Shown here piece after piece: positions 1 to 6,269 of a stretch of 24,090 nt of DNA. Source of the DNA: JAFANK01 sp036741695 (GTDB taxonomy: Bacteria; Vulcanimicrobiota; Vulcanimicrobiia; Eremiobacterales; Eremiobacteraceae). The position numbers were made by a program, and so were the translations under genes. The stretch lies in NCBI GenBank assembly GCA_036741695.1, contig DAINRU010000034.1, positions 1 to 24,090 of the forward strand, written 5' to 3'. Below the pieces are notes generated by a model. It was given only the letters and a program-made list of their open reading frames with translations. It was not told where the DNA came from and made no database searches. Each line of letters opens with the position of its first letter. The stretch's first letter is position 1.

Positions 1-841
1 TTGAGCTGGACAGCCGGTGTTCCGCGGTGGACAGCAGCGCCCACGGCGCGATGAGCCAGTAATCGCGCGCATCGTTGAGCATGGATCCCCATTCGGGCGT
101 CGGCGGCTGGATGCCGAGGCCCAGATACGAGAGACCGGCCGAGTCGAGTTCGGCCGTGCCGATGCCGAGCGTCGCCTGCACGATGAGCGGCGCCAAGATA
201 TTGGGCAGCACGTGTTTGAAGAGGAGGCGGAACGAGCCATTGCCCACCGCCCTCGCAGCTTCGACGAATTCTTGCTCCTTCACGGCGAGCACCGAGGACC
301 TCGCGATGCGGGCGTAGATCGGTATGGCGACGATGCCGATCGCGAAGAAGAGTTTCACAACATCGCTGACACGCTGCTCGAGCACGGCCGAGATGGCGAT
401 GGCGAGGATGATGGTCGGAAAGGCGAGCATGACGTCCATGAGGCCCATGAGGATGGTGTCGAGCTTCCCGCCCCAGTACCCGGAGATGAGCCCGACGACG
501 GTGCCCACGACAAGCGCGATGCCGACCGAGACGAAACCGATCTCCACCGACAGGCGCGCGCCGAAGAGCAGCCGCGTGAAGATGTCGCGCCCGAGCTTGT
601 CGGTTCCGGCGATATGCGACAACGACGGCGCCAGGGTGGGAGTCGCCAGGTTTTGGGCCAGCGGGTCTGTGTGCCCGGAGATCTGGGGTGCGAGCGTGGC
701 GCAGATGGCGAGGATGAAGATGATGCTCAGGCCGATGAGCGCGGACGGGCTCCTGCGGAAGCGGCGCCACGTGTCGGCCCACACCGAAGTGTAGGGCGTC
801 TCGAGCTGGCGCGCTTCTAACGAAACTGCGGCCTCGGCCAC
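1..841 (-). CDS. Dipeptide/oligopeptide ABC transporter permease (DppC/OppC family), 3' end cut by window
   Basis: Inner-membrane permease subunit of a peptide or nickel-type ABC importer. The minus strand reads through 280 codons. An N-terminal cytoplasmic leader is followed by a first membrane helix (about residues 33-52), the conserved GTDKLGRDIFTRLLFGAR segment (about 79-96), several further hydrophobic helices, and the EAA loop EAARAVG (194-200) that docks on the ATPase. The typical DppC block LSYLGLGIQPPTPEWGSML then follows. The chosen start is GTG at 841, six bases after the rnj stop; an in-frame TAG at 850-848 excludes a longer form, and GGAAG in the rnj tail may be the ribosome site. 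The last ten residues before the window edge do not match the expected PGxAI-type final helix, so the end may be divergent, frameshifted or low quality. The partner permease, ATPases and binding protein are not in view, so the substrate is unknown. Confidence 0.88.
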   Translation of the reverse strand, partial: MAEAAVSLEARQLETPYTSVWADTWRRFRRSPSALIGLSIIFILAICATLAPQISGHTDPLAQNLATPTLAPSLSHIAGTDKLGRDIFTRLLFGARLSVEIGFVSVGIALVVGTVVGLISGYWGGKLDTILMGLMDVMLAFPTIILAIAISAVLEQRVSDVVKLFFAIGIVAIPIYARIARSSVLAVKEQEFVEAARAVGNGSFRLLFKHVLPNILAPLIVQATLGIGTAELDSAGLSYLGLGIQPPTPEWGSMLNDARDYWLIAPWALLSTAEHRLSSS

Positions 842-847
842 TCCCAG

Positions 848-2575
848 CTAGACTTCCATGACCACGGGGACGATCATCGGCCGCCGCTTGGTCCTGTCGT
901 AGATGAACTTCTGCAATCCCTTGTGCACGTGGTCGCGGATCGCCGTCCACTCCGTGAGGCTGTGCTTGGCGCCGTCTTCCATGATGGACGATGCCTCGCG
1001 GCGGATTTCTTCGAGCACGCCATCGCCGTCGCCACCGCCACCATAGGTGAAGCCGCGCGAGGTGATGTCCGGGCCGGCGAGCACTTTGCCGTCCTCGCTG
1101 TCGACGGTGACCGTCACCACGATCATGCCGTCGCCCGAGAGATGACGCCGGTCGCGCAGCACGACGTTGCCGACGTCGCCGACACCGAGACCATCGACGT
1201 AGACCGGCGCCCCGGAGATGCGCCCGGCAAGACGCGCGCCGGATTTGGTGATCTCGAGCGCCTCGCCGTTCTCGGCCACGAAGATGTTGTCAGGTGCGAT
1301 GCCGATGCGCTCGGCCAGCCGCGCGTGCTGGACGAGCATGCGGTACTCGCCGTGCACGGGCAAGAAATACTTGGGCTGGGTCAGGTTGAGCATGAGCAAG
1401 AGCTCTTCTTGACGGCCGTGACCGGAGACGTGCGCCAGGCGTTGCTGGCCGTAGATGACGTTGACCCCGATCTTGAACAGGTTATTGATCGTGCGCCCGA
1501 CGCTGCGCTCGTTGCCGGGAATGGGGGTGGCCGAGATGATGACCGTGTCGCCACGTTTGAGCTTGACCCGTTTGTAGTCGTTGGCCGCCATGCGCACGAG
1601 CGCCGACATCGGCTCTCCCTGGCTGCCGGTCGTGCAGATGACAAGCTTGTCGTCCGGGTAGTTGCCCAGTTCGTTATCCCGGATGTGGACGCCCGACGGG
1701 ATCTCGAGATAGCCGTGCTCGAGCGCGATCGAGCTGACGTTTTGCATGCTGCGCCCAACGAAGCACACCTTGCGCCCGTGGCGCGTGGCGGCATCCACCG
1801 TCTGTTGCAGGCGGGGCACGTTCGACGCGAACATGGTGATGATGATGCGACCGCTGCACTGGGAGAAGATGTCGTTGAACGTCTCGCCGACGACACGCTC
1901 GGAGAGCGTGTGGCCGGGCAGCTCCGCGTTGGTCGAATCCGAGGCGAGCAGCAGCACGCCGTCTCGACCGTGGGCGGCGAGCATCGCCATGTCGGTAGGC
2001 CGGTTGTCGATGGGGGTCTGGTCGAATTTGAAGTCGCCGGTGTGGATCACCGTGCCGAGCGGCGTGCGCAGCGCGAGCGAGCACGAACCCGAGACGCTAT
2101 GCGTGACGGAGATAAAGCCGACACCGATTCCGCCGATCTGGACCTCGTCGCCCGGGTCGACGACGCGCAGATCCGCCTCGCCGAGCAGCTTGTGCTCGCG
2201 CAGCTTGCCCCGCAAGAGCGCCAGGGTCACGTCCGTGCCGTAGACCGGCATGTTGAGCTGCGCCAGCAGGAACGGCACGCCACCGATATGGTCTTCGTGC
2301 GCGTGGGTGAGCACGAGACCCCGCACCTTCTCGCGGCGCTCGAGCAGATAGGAGGCGTCATTGATGACCAGGTCGACGCCGAGCATCTCCTCTTCGGGGA
2401 ACTGCACGCCGGCGTCGACGACGATGATGTCGTCTTTGGTCTCGTAGACGGTGGTGTTGCGGCCGATCTCGCCGCAGCCGCCCAGCGGGATCACTCGTAA
2501 AAACTGGCCGGCAGGGTCTTTGAGCGGCTCGTGAGACGCTTCGCCCTGCGGCGCGGGGAAGAACTCATGTAACAT
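848..2575 (-). CDS. rnj: Ribonuclease J
   Basis: Metallo-beta-lactamase/beta-CASP ribonuclease with 5'-to-3' exo- and endonuclease activity in mRNA decay and rRNA maturation. At 575 aa it is slightly longer than the usual 555 aa because of an N-terminal extension of about 25 residues. The family opening LGGCGEIGRN lies at 31-40 and the metal-binding HAHEDH at 91-96. Downstream come HTGDFKFDQTP, SDSTNAE, the beta-CASP segment with GRSMQN and TGSQGEP, SGHGRQEE and PVHGEYRM. The C-terminal domain ends with the typical KRRPMIVPVVMEV. The ATG at 2575 has no convincing Shine-Dalgarno sequence, and a short GC hairpin sits just upstream (2590-2603). The gene lies between a His-rich hypothetical protein and the ABC permease, all on the same strand. 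RNase J as the main 5'-exonuclease is typical of Terrabacteria, though not exclusive to them. Confidence 0.97.
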   Translation of the reverse strand: MLHEFFPAPQGEASHEPLKDPAGQFLRVIPLGGCGEIGRNTTVYETKDDIIVVDAGVQFPEEEMLGVDLVINDASYLLERREKVRGLVLTHAHEDHIGGVPFLLAQLNMPVYGTDVTLALLRGKLREHKLLGEADLRVVDPGDEVQIGGIGVGFISVTHSVSGSCSLALRTPLGTVIHTGDFKFDQTPIDNRPTDMAMLAAHGRDGVLLLASDSTNAELPGHTLSERVVGETFNDIFSQCSGRIIITMFASNVPRLQQTVDAATRHGRKVCFVGRSMQNVSSIALEHGYLEIPSGVHIRDNELGNYPDDKLVICTTGSQGEPMSALVRMAANDYKRVKLKRGDTVIISATPIPGNERSVGRTINNLFKIGVNVIYGQQRLAHVSGHGRQEELLLMLNLTQPKYFLPVHGEYRMLVQHARLAERIGIAPDNIFVAENGEALEITKSGARLAGRISGAPVYVDGLGVGDVGNVVLRDRRHLSGDGMIVVTVTVDSEDGKVLAGPDITSRGFTYGGGGDGDGVLEEIRREASSIMEDGAKHSLTEWTAIRDHVHKGLQKFIYDRTKRRPMIVPVVMEV

Positions 2576-2589
2576 CTATGAGGAATTCA

Positions 2590-2603
2590 GGGCGGGGCCG
2601 CCC
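2590..2603 (-). other. Short GC hairpin in the rnj leader
   Basis: A perfect six-base-pair stem (GGGCGG / CCGCCC) with a two-base loop as written (the real loop must be larger) lies between the stop of the upstream hypothetical gene (2617) and the rnj start (2575). No T-run follows on either strand, so it is not a classical intrinsic terminator. It could shape the rnj leader, for example as a processing or translation-control element, or it may be a chance GC-rich inverted repeat. Confidence 0.3.
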
Positions 2604-2616
2604 TTGGGCCTGCCAT

Positions 2617-3159
2617 TTAGAGCGGCGCAGTGCTCCATATCAATGAGATAGGCCGCAGTCGTGCCGGGCACAGAAGCTCGACGCTGCGAGTTTCCCCCGG
2701 TTGCAGCGCGATAGCGGTGCTTGCGCGGCTGCGCGCGCCGCTCGCATCGACGAGCTCGGCGACGAGCACGACTGTCTGCGCGACCTGACTACGGCTTGTT
2801 ACGCGTGCTCTGACGATCGGGCTGCCGAGGAAGTCGAGCGTCACCGCGCTTGCGGAGATCTCGATGCCAGAAGGGAGACTGCGCAGGGCGTCGTCACGCA
2901 GCAGCAGCGTCTCCGTGCGGGCGGCGACGACGAAATCGTGAAGCAACGCCTCGCGGCGCACGAGCAGCGCCAAGCGCTCCATCCGCGTCACCCGGCCTTG
3001 CAGGCCCTTTTCGGCGCGGACGCTTTGCGCACGCGTGTGGTGAACATGCGATCGCGTCCGCTGGGCTAGGTGATGATGTGGGTGCTGGCGGTGATGGGAG
3101 TCACACGGATTGGAGCTGGCGGCGAGCGCTGCCGCCAGCAGCCACCCATGAGCAGACAT
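2617..3159 (-). CDS. Hypothetical His-rich, probably exported protein
   Basis: I do not recognise a named family. The 180-aa product begins with a short hydrophobic stretch (about 5-16) that could be a weak signal peptide. A histidine-rich patch follows, with nine His between residues 22 and 41, then a charged, probably helical region (45-95). The C-terminus (about 98-178) alternates in a beta-sandwich-like pattern, with segments such as VVLVAELVDASG and ALQPGETRSVELLC, as in small FxLyD-type domains. This pattern argues that it is a real gene and not a shadow. The start is uncertain: ATG 3159 has AAGG close upstream, but an internal start near Met60 would drop the His patch. It is divergent from the gntR gene and faces a good minus-strand promoter (3222-3250), so it may be controlled by that regulator and may be co-transcribed with rnj. 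Confidence 0.6.
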   Translation of the reverse strand: MSAHGWLLAAALAASSNPCDSHHRQHPHHHLAQRTRSHVHHTRAQSVRAEKGLQGRVTRMERLALLVRREALLHDFVVAARTETLLLRDDALRSLPSGIEISASAVTLDFLGSPIVRARVTSRSQVAQTVVLVAELVDASGARSRASTAIALQPGETRSVELLCPARLRPISLIWSTAPL

Positions 3160-3200
3160 GGCCCTTGTATCCCCCGAGCTCTCCTTCAGGGCAAGGCCCC

Positions 3201-3229
3201 TTGACAGCCAGTGCTTGGGTCATTATAAT
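3201..3229 (+). promoter_or_regulatory. Perfect consensus sigma70-type promoter for the gntR-slipin operon
   Basis: TTGACA at 3201-3206, a 17-base spacer and TATAAT at 3224-3229 match the vegetative consensus at all 12 positions. The predicted transcript starts near 3236, inside the palindrome at 3228-3251. This fits a very strong promoter that needs tight repression. It also makes an upstream gntR start at the TTG at 3229 impossible, because that codon lies within the -10 box. Confidence 0.85.
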
Positions 3230-3250
3230 TGTCTCAAAACATTAAGACAA
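3222..3250 (-). promoter_or_regulatory. Divergent minus-strand promoter sharing the same -10 region
   Basis: Read on the minus strand, TTGTCT (3250-3245, four of six consensus bases) is followed by a 17-base spacer and a perfect TATAAT (3227-3222). It points at the His-rich hypothetical gene, whose ATG is at 3159. It overlaps both the plus-strand -10 box and the palindrome, so the two promoters should compete and share repression. This is a prediction from spacing and sequence only. Confidence 0.5.
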
Positions 3251-3251
3251 T
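3228..3251. promoter_or_regulatory. Palindromic operator, probable GntR autoregulatory site
   Basis: Seven-base inverted arms ATTGTCT (3228-3234) and AGACAAT (3245-3251) are separated by 10 bases. The palindrome covers the expected transcription start of the plus promoter and the -35 of the minus promoter, a typical repressor position. The gntR gene starts 29 bases downstream, so autorepression is the simplest reading. Binding by this regulator is inferred, not shown. Confidence 0.65.
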
Positions 3252-3279
3252 AGGACACGTAGAAGACAGCAGCAGCGCA

Positions 3280-3663
3280 TTGTTCCATCTCAATGACTCG
3301 AGCGGCATTCCAGTCTACCTGCAGTTACGGGAGCAGATCTTGCACGCCATATCGCGCGGCGCCTTACATCCCGGTGACCAACTCCCCACCGTCCGCGAGG
3401 TGGCGATCGAGCTGTCCATCAACCCCAACACGGTCAACCGGGCGTATGCGGAGCTCGAGCGCGACGGCATCTTGCGCAGCACGCGCGGACGCGGCACCTT
3501 CATCGCCGAGCCCGCTACGTCGGCGGGCACGTCGAAGCGCCGGGACCGGTTGATGGATATCGCCAAACGCGCACTTGCCGAGTGCCAAAGCTTCGGTTTC
3601 ACGACAGGCGATCTCGTCAGTGCTATCAAGCGCATCTCACCACAGAGCGGAGGCAAAGACTAA
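3280..3663 (+). CDS. GntR-family transcriptional regulator, YtrA subfamily
   Basis: Small DNA-binding repressor of 127 aa from the TTG at 3280. The N-terminus FHLNDSSGIPVYLQLREQI is the standard YtrA-type opening. The winged helix-turn-helix spans about 12-76, including LPTVREVAIELSINPNTVNR and the wing RSTRGRGTFI. A short helical tail of about 50 residues replaces a large effector domain, as usual for YtrA. An open frame continues upstream to a TTG at 3229, but that lies in the promoter -10 box, so TTG 3280 is preferred; it places Met exactly where relatives start. There is no strong Shine-Dalgarno sequence before it. The gene is two bases upstream of the slipin gene. YtrA regulators usually control adjacent ABC exporters, and none is present here, so the slipin cluster itself is the likely target. 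Confidence 0.9.
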   Translation: MFHLNDSSGIPVYLQLREQILHAISRGALHPGDQLPTVREVAIELSINPNTVNRAYAELERDGILRSTRGRGTFIAEPATSAGTSKRRDRLMDIAKRALAECQSFGFTTGDLVSAIKRISPQSGGKD

Positions 3664-3665
3664 CC

Positions 3666-4661
3666 ATGCCAACAGTTACCGTCATCACCCCACCCACCGG
3701 TCCGAGCGGTGCCGTCATCGCGGGCAGCCCCCAGGTCCATTTCGGCAACGCAATCTCGTGGCTGCTCGCCCTCGTGTTCTTCGCAGGCGGCGTCTACATG
3801 TTAGCGGCCACCGGATCGCCGCTGTTTATCATCGTGGGGTTCATCCTCGCGCTGCTCTCGCTGACCTCGATCCAGATCGCCAAGGCGTGGGAGAAAGCCA
3901 TCGTGCTCCGACTGGGCCGCTTCGAGCGACTGGCCGGTCCCGGCATCTTCCTCATCCTTCCCGCCGTCGACAGCGTCGCAGCGTGGATCGATCAGCGCGT
4001 CCAGACCAGCACCTTCGTGGCCGAGCAGACGCTGACCAAGGATACCGTGCCGGTCGACGTCGACGCGGTGCTCTTCTGGGTCGTGTGGGATGCCAAGAAG
4101 GCGGCGCTCGAGGTCGCTTCGTACCGCGATGCCATCGGCTGGGCTGCACAGACCGCGCTGCGTGACATCATCGGCACCACCTACCTCGCGGATCTGCTCT
4201 CCAACCGGCAAGCGATCGATGCCAACCTGCAGCAGGCCATCGACGGGCGGACGACCCCGTGGGGCATCACCGTCCAGTCGGTTGAGATCCGGGATATCAA
4301 GATCCCTGAGAATCTGCAGGATGCGATGTCGCGCCAGGCGCAGGCCGAGCGGGAACGCCAGGCACGCGTCATCTTCGGCGATGCCGAACGCCAAATCGCG
4401 GAATCGTTCGTGGAAGCGGCGAAGTCATACGACGGTAATCCGGTGGCCCTGCATCTGCGCGGCATGAACATGCTCTACGAGGGGCTCAAGGAGAAAGGCG
4501 CTATGATCATCGTGCCCAGCTCGGCGGTCGAGTCCATGAGCCTCGGCGCTATCAGCGGACTTGCTTCATTAAGCACTGCGCAAGGCATGATGGCTCCGCT
4601 GCCCGGTGTCACCGCGCCGGGCACAGGTTCCGGCAGCGCTCCGGGCTCAGCGGGATCGTGA
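3666..4661 (+). CDS. Slipin / SPFH (Band 7) membrane protein
   Basis: Integral membrane scaffold of the stomatin-prohibitin-flotillin-HflK/C superfamily, thought to organise membrane microdomains and modulate partner proteases or channels. It has 331 aa. Two hydrophobic helices (about 29-47 and 52-71) precede the SPFH domain, which opens with EKAIVLRLGRFERLAGPGIF and continues through VPVDVDAVLFW and ALRDIIGTTYLADLLSNR. The typical slipin end of the domain, VQSVEIRDIKIPENLQDAM, is followed by a charged helical region (RQAQAERERQARVIFGDAERQ), then the MIIVPSSAVESM motif and a Gly/Ser/Ala tail. The ATG at 3666 has GGAGG 12 bases upstream, overlapping the end of gntR; the longer open frame from 3582 lies inside gntR and is rejected. 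Slipins are often paired with an NfeD-type protease, but none is visible. The next gene overlaps by one base. Confidence 0.93.
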   Translation: MPTVTVITPPTGPSGAVIAGSPQVHFGNAISWLLALVFFAGGVYMLAATGSPLFIIVGFILALLSLTSIQIAKAWEKAIVLRLGRFERLAGPGIFLILPAVDSVAAWIDQRVQTSTFVAEQTLTKDTVPVDVDAVLFWVVWDAKKAALEVASYRDAIGWAAQTALRDIIGTTYLADLLSNRQAIDANLQQAIDGRTTPWGITVQSVEIRDIKIPENLQDAMSRQAQAERERQARVIFGDAERQIAESFVEAAKSYDGNPVALHLRGMNMLYEGLKEKGAMIIVPSSAVESMSLGAISGLASLSTAQGMMAPLPGVTAPGTGSGSAPGSAGS

Positions 4662-5332
4662 TGCTGCTCGCCGTCCTCGTCGCCGCTGCGCTCTCTGCCA
4701 CGCCCGCGCCTCCATCCGCCGGCGCGTCTGCTCCGGCGGATGGTTCCTATAGCTACACGATCACCCAGAATGGGAACGACGTCGGCAAGAGTTCGTTCAC
4801 GATCAAACGGGCGGACGTGGGCCTCACCGTCCACGAGACAGAAACGGTGACCCCATACAATTTCGTGGTTGATGAGATCTTCGATAGCGAGACGCTGACT
4901 CCCAAAGCCTACACCGGCGTGTACGCACGGGGCACCGATACGAGCACGGTGCACGCGGCCTTCGACCACAGCGGCGCCACCGTGACCATCGAGGGCACCG
5001 AGGGCACCGCTCCCCTGCCCAACCCGCCGGGCGTCAAACAGGCCTACGTGCTCGAGGGGATGCTCATGAGCGGCTTCGCCATGCTCCCCGCACAGATCCA
5101 CGCCTCAAAGGCGACGCAGTTCTCGCTCATCGAGCCGCGAGCCGTCCTGCAGTTCCTCGCTCATGTAGACCCGCACCCGATCGCCTCGCGACCGAGCGGT
5201 GTGCCGCCGAGTGACGCCCTTCTCTCCATCACCGGGTCGGTCAATGTCGACGAATGGTACGATCCAGCGACGTTCGTGCTGCACGCCCTCTCGATGCCTT
5301 CCCAACAAGTGCTGATCACCCTGACGAAATAG
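4661..5332 (+). CDS. Secreted protein of unknown function in the slipin operon
   Basis: I do not recognise this family with certainty. The 223-aa product starts with a signal-peptide-like segment (MLLAVLVAAALSA, then a Pro/Ala-rich stretch). After it comes an all-beta region opening YSYTITQNGNDVGKSSFTI and continuing with TVHETETVTPYNFVVDEIFD, which resembles DUF3108/DUF6134-like periplasmic domains, where a substrate is read through repeated strand pairs. It ends near WYDPATFVLHALSMPSQQV. ATG 4661 overlaps the slipin stop (TGATG), which suggests translational coupling; a GTG one codon upstream is an equal alternative. Its position between a slipin and a Yip1-like protein, under a GntR regulator, suggests a role at the outer face of the membrane. 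Its function is unknown. Confidence 0.75.
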   Translation: MLLAVLVAAALSATPAPPSAGASAPADGSYSYTITQNGNDVGKSSFTIKRADVGLTVHETETVTPYNFVVDEIFDSETLTPKAYTGVYARGTDTSTVHAAFDHSGATVTIEGTEGTAPLPNPPGVKQAYVLEGMLMSGFAMLPAQIHASKATQFSLIEPRAVLQFLAHVDPHPIASRPSGVPPSDALLSITGSVNVDEWYDPATFVLHALSMPSQQVLITLTK

Positions 5333-5342
5333 ACGCGATCCG

Positions 5343-6041
5343 GTGCGCATCGATGGCCTGACGACCTATCTCCGCGTCATCGTTGCGCCGCAAAGGGCCT
5401 TCGCGCGTCTCGCCGACGCGCCGACGTGGGGTTGGGCCGCCCTGGCCGGCATTCTCCTCACGCTCGCCGCGCTGCTCATCGCGGAGCCGGCGCAGCTGCA
5501 CATGCTGGCCGTCAGCGAAGCGCACCGCCTTGCGACGATGTCGGCCGGTGACCGTCTGCGCGAGCGCCTCGCGTCCGCTCAGGTCGCGCCCTACGTCAGA
5601 TCCCTCTTCACCTTGGGCGCGATCACCACGCCGTGGATCGCTTGGGCGCTCATCGCATCGTTTCTCTTCATCGCTGCGGCGATCGGCCGGGGACGCATCA
5701 GTTTTGGCGCCGCGTGGGTCGCCACGCTCAATTCGTATGCCGTCTACGGCGTTGCGGGAGTCGTCAACTCCATCTTGGTGTCGCTACGAGATCCAAGCAC
5801 GGTGAACACCGCTCTCGACCTCGTGCGCCTGCCGTCCGTGGGCTGGCTCTTCCCGCACGACGCGACGCTTGGGGCGTTTTTCTCGGCCTATAACATCCTG
5901 AGCGTGTGGTACTATGCGGTCGTCGCCATCGCTCTGCAGCGGCTCATGCGCATGCATCCTGCCGGGGCAGCGGCGGCGGCGTTTGTCTTTAGCCTGCTGT
6001 GTGGGCTTTTTGCCGCAGCGGGAGCTCGCGGGGGCCCGTGA
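5343..6041 (+). CDS. Yip1-domain-like integral membrane protein
   Basis: The 232-aa polytopic membrane protein fits the Yip1/YIP family by its layout. A short amphipathic N-terminus (TYLRVIVAPQRAFARLADAPTW) is followed by hydrophobic helices at about 29-47, 94-115, 122-146, 177-199 and 203-226. The N-terminal phrase 'P..AF..L.....W.WA' is common in bacterial Yip1-type proteins. The start is GTG 5343, ten bases after the previous stop, with no strong ribosome site, so it is probably translated through coupling. It is the last gene of the gntR-slipin cluster; the next promoter begins at 6059. Its biochemical role is unknown; bacterial Yip1-like proteins have been linked to membrane organisation only by analogy. 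Confidence 0.75.
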   Translation: MRIDGLTTYLRVIVAPQRAFARLADAPTWGWAALAGILLTLAALLIAEPAQLHMLAVSEAHRLATMSAGDRLRERLASAQVAPYVRSLFTLGAITTPWIAWALIASFLFIAAAIGRGRISFGAAWVATLNSYAVYGVAGVVNSILVSLRDPSTVNTALDLVRLPSVGWLFPHDATLGAFFSAYNILSVWYYAVVAIALQRLMRMHPAGAAAAAFVFSLLCGLFAAAGARGGP

Positions 6042-6058
6042 GCCCGTGCCCACCTGCC

Positions 6059-6088
6059 TTGACGCGTTAGCAGTCTCGATGATATAGT
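6059..6088 (+). promoter_or_regulatory. Sigma70-type promoter of the htrA-dnaK-grpE-dnaJ operon
   Basis: TTGACG at 6059-6064 and TATAGT at 6083-6088 with an 18-base spacer make a good vegetative promoter. The -10 box and spacer lie inside a CIRCE element (6067-6093), so a bound repressor would block polymerase directly. The predicted start is near 6095, which gives a leader of about 175 bases before htrA. No HspR-type HAIR repeat was seen around it. Confidence 0.75.
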
Positions 6089-6093
6089 GCTAA
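6067..6093. promoter_or_regulatory. CIRCE element (HrcA operator)
   Basis: TTAGCAGTC (6067-6075), nine bases, then TAGTGCTAA (6085-6093). The classical CIRCE is TTAGCACTC-N9-GAGTGCTAA, so each half-site matches eight of nine and the spacing is exact. HrcA is the heat-shock repressor that binds this site in many bacteria. Its gene is not in the window. The match and its position on the promoter make heat-inducible control of the downstream chaperone operon very likely. Confidence 0.88.
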
Positions 6094-6110
6094 CGAGCTG
6101 TCGGATTCTC

Positions 6111-6163
6111 AATTCGCCCGTACAACGGGACACCAGGGGGCCTGGACCTTCCGGGCAACAATT
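6111..6163 (+). other. Structured 5' leader of htrA
   Basis: Within the predicted 175-base leader, AATT and GCCCG (6111-6120) can pair with CGGGC and AATT (6152-6163). They enclose a strong inner hairpin CCAGG-GGG-CCTGG (6133-6145). A smaller alternative hairpin CCCG/CGGG (6117-6129) competes with the outer stem. It does not cover the htrA ribosome site near 6252, so it is not a simple thermometer. It could stabilise the transcript or act as an attenuator. No T-run follows. Confidence 0.35.
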
Positions 6164-6269
6164 CCATCATGTCGCAGGTATAGGTTTTCAGGCGCCGGTG
6201 TAGACCGTGGCCTCGCTGCGGCGCGCGCTAACCAATATAATTAGAGCAATCAGGAGTGCATCAAAAACA

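Noticed and set aside
923..2500. 525-codon open frame on the plus strand opposite rnj
   Set aside because: The protein is a run of Arg/Asp/Val/His without any family pattern. It is the antisense shadow of a clear RNase J in high-GC DNA.
3229..3279. Upstream TTG start for the GntR regulator
   Set aside because: The codon lies inside the -10 box of the promoter, upstream of the predicted transcript start. TTG 3280 also fits the family length.
6236..6241. TATAAT close to the htrA start
   Set aside because: There is no -35-like sequence at 16-18 bases upstream, and a better promoter with CIRCE lies at 6059-6088.
6207..6269. GTG start of htrA 21 codons upstream
   Set aside because: It is possible, but AGGAG precedes ATG 6270 and the extra residues add nothing to the anchor. 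Kept only as an alternative.
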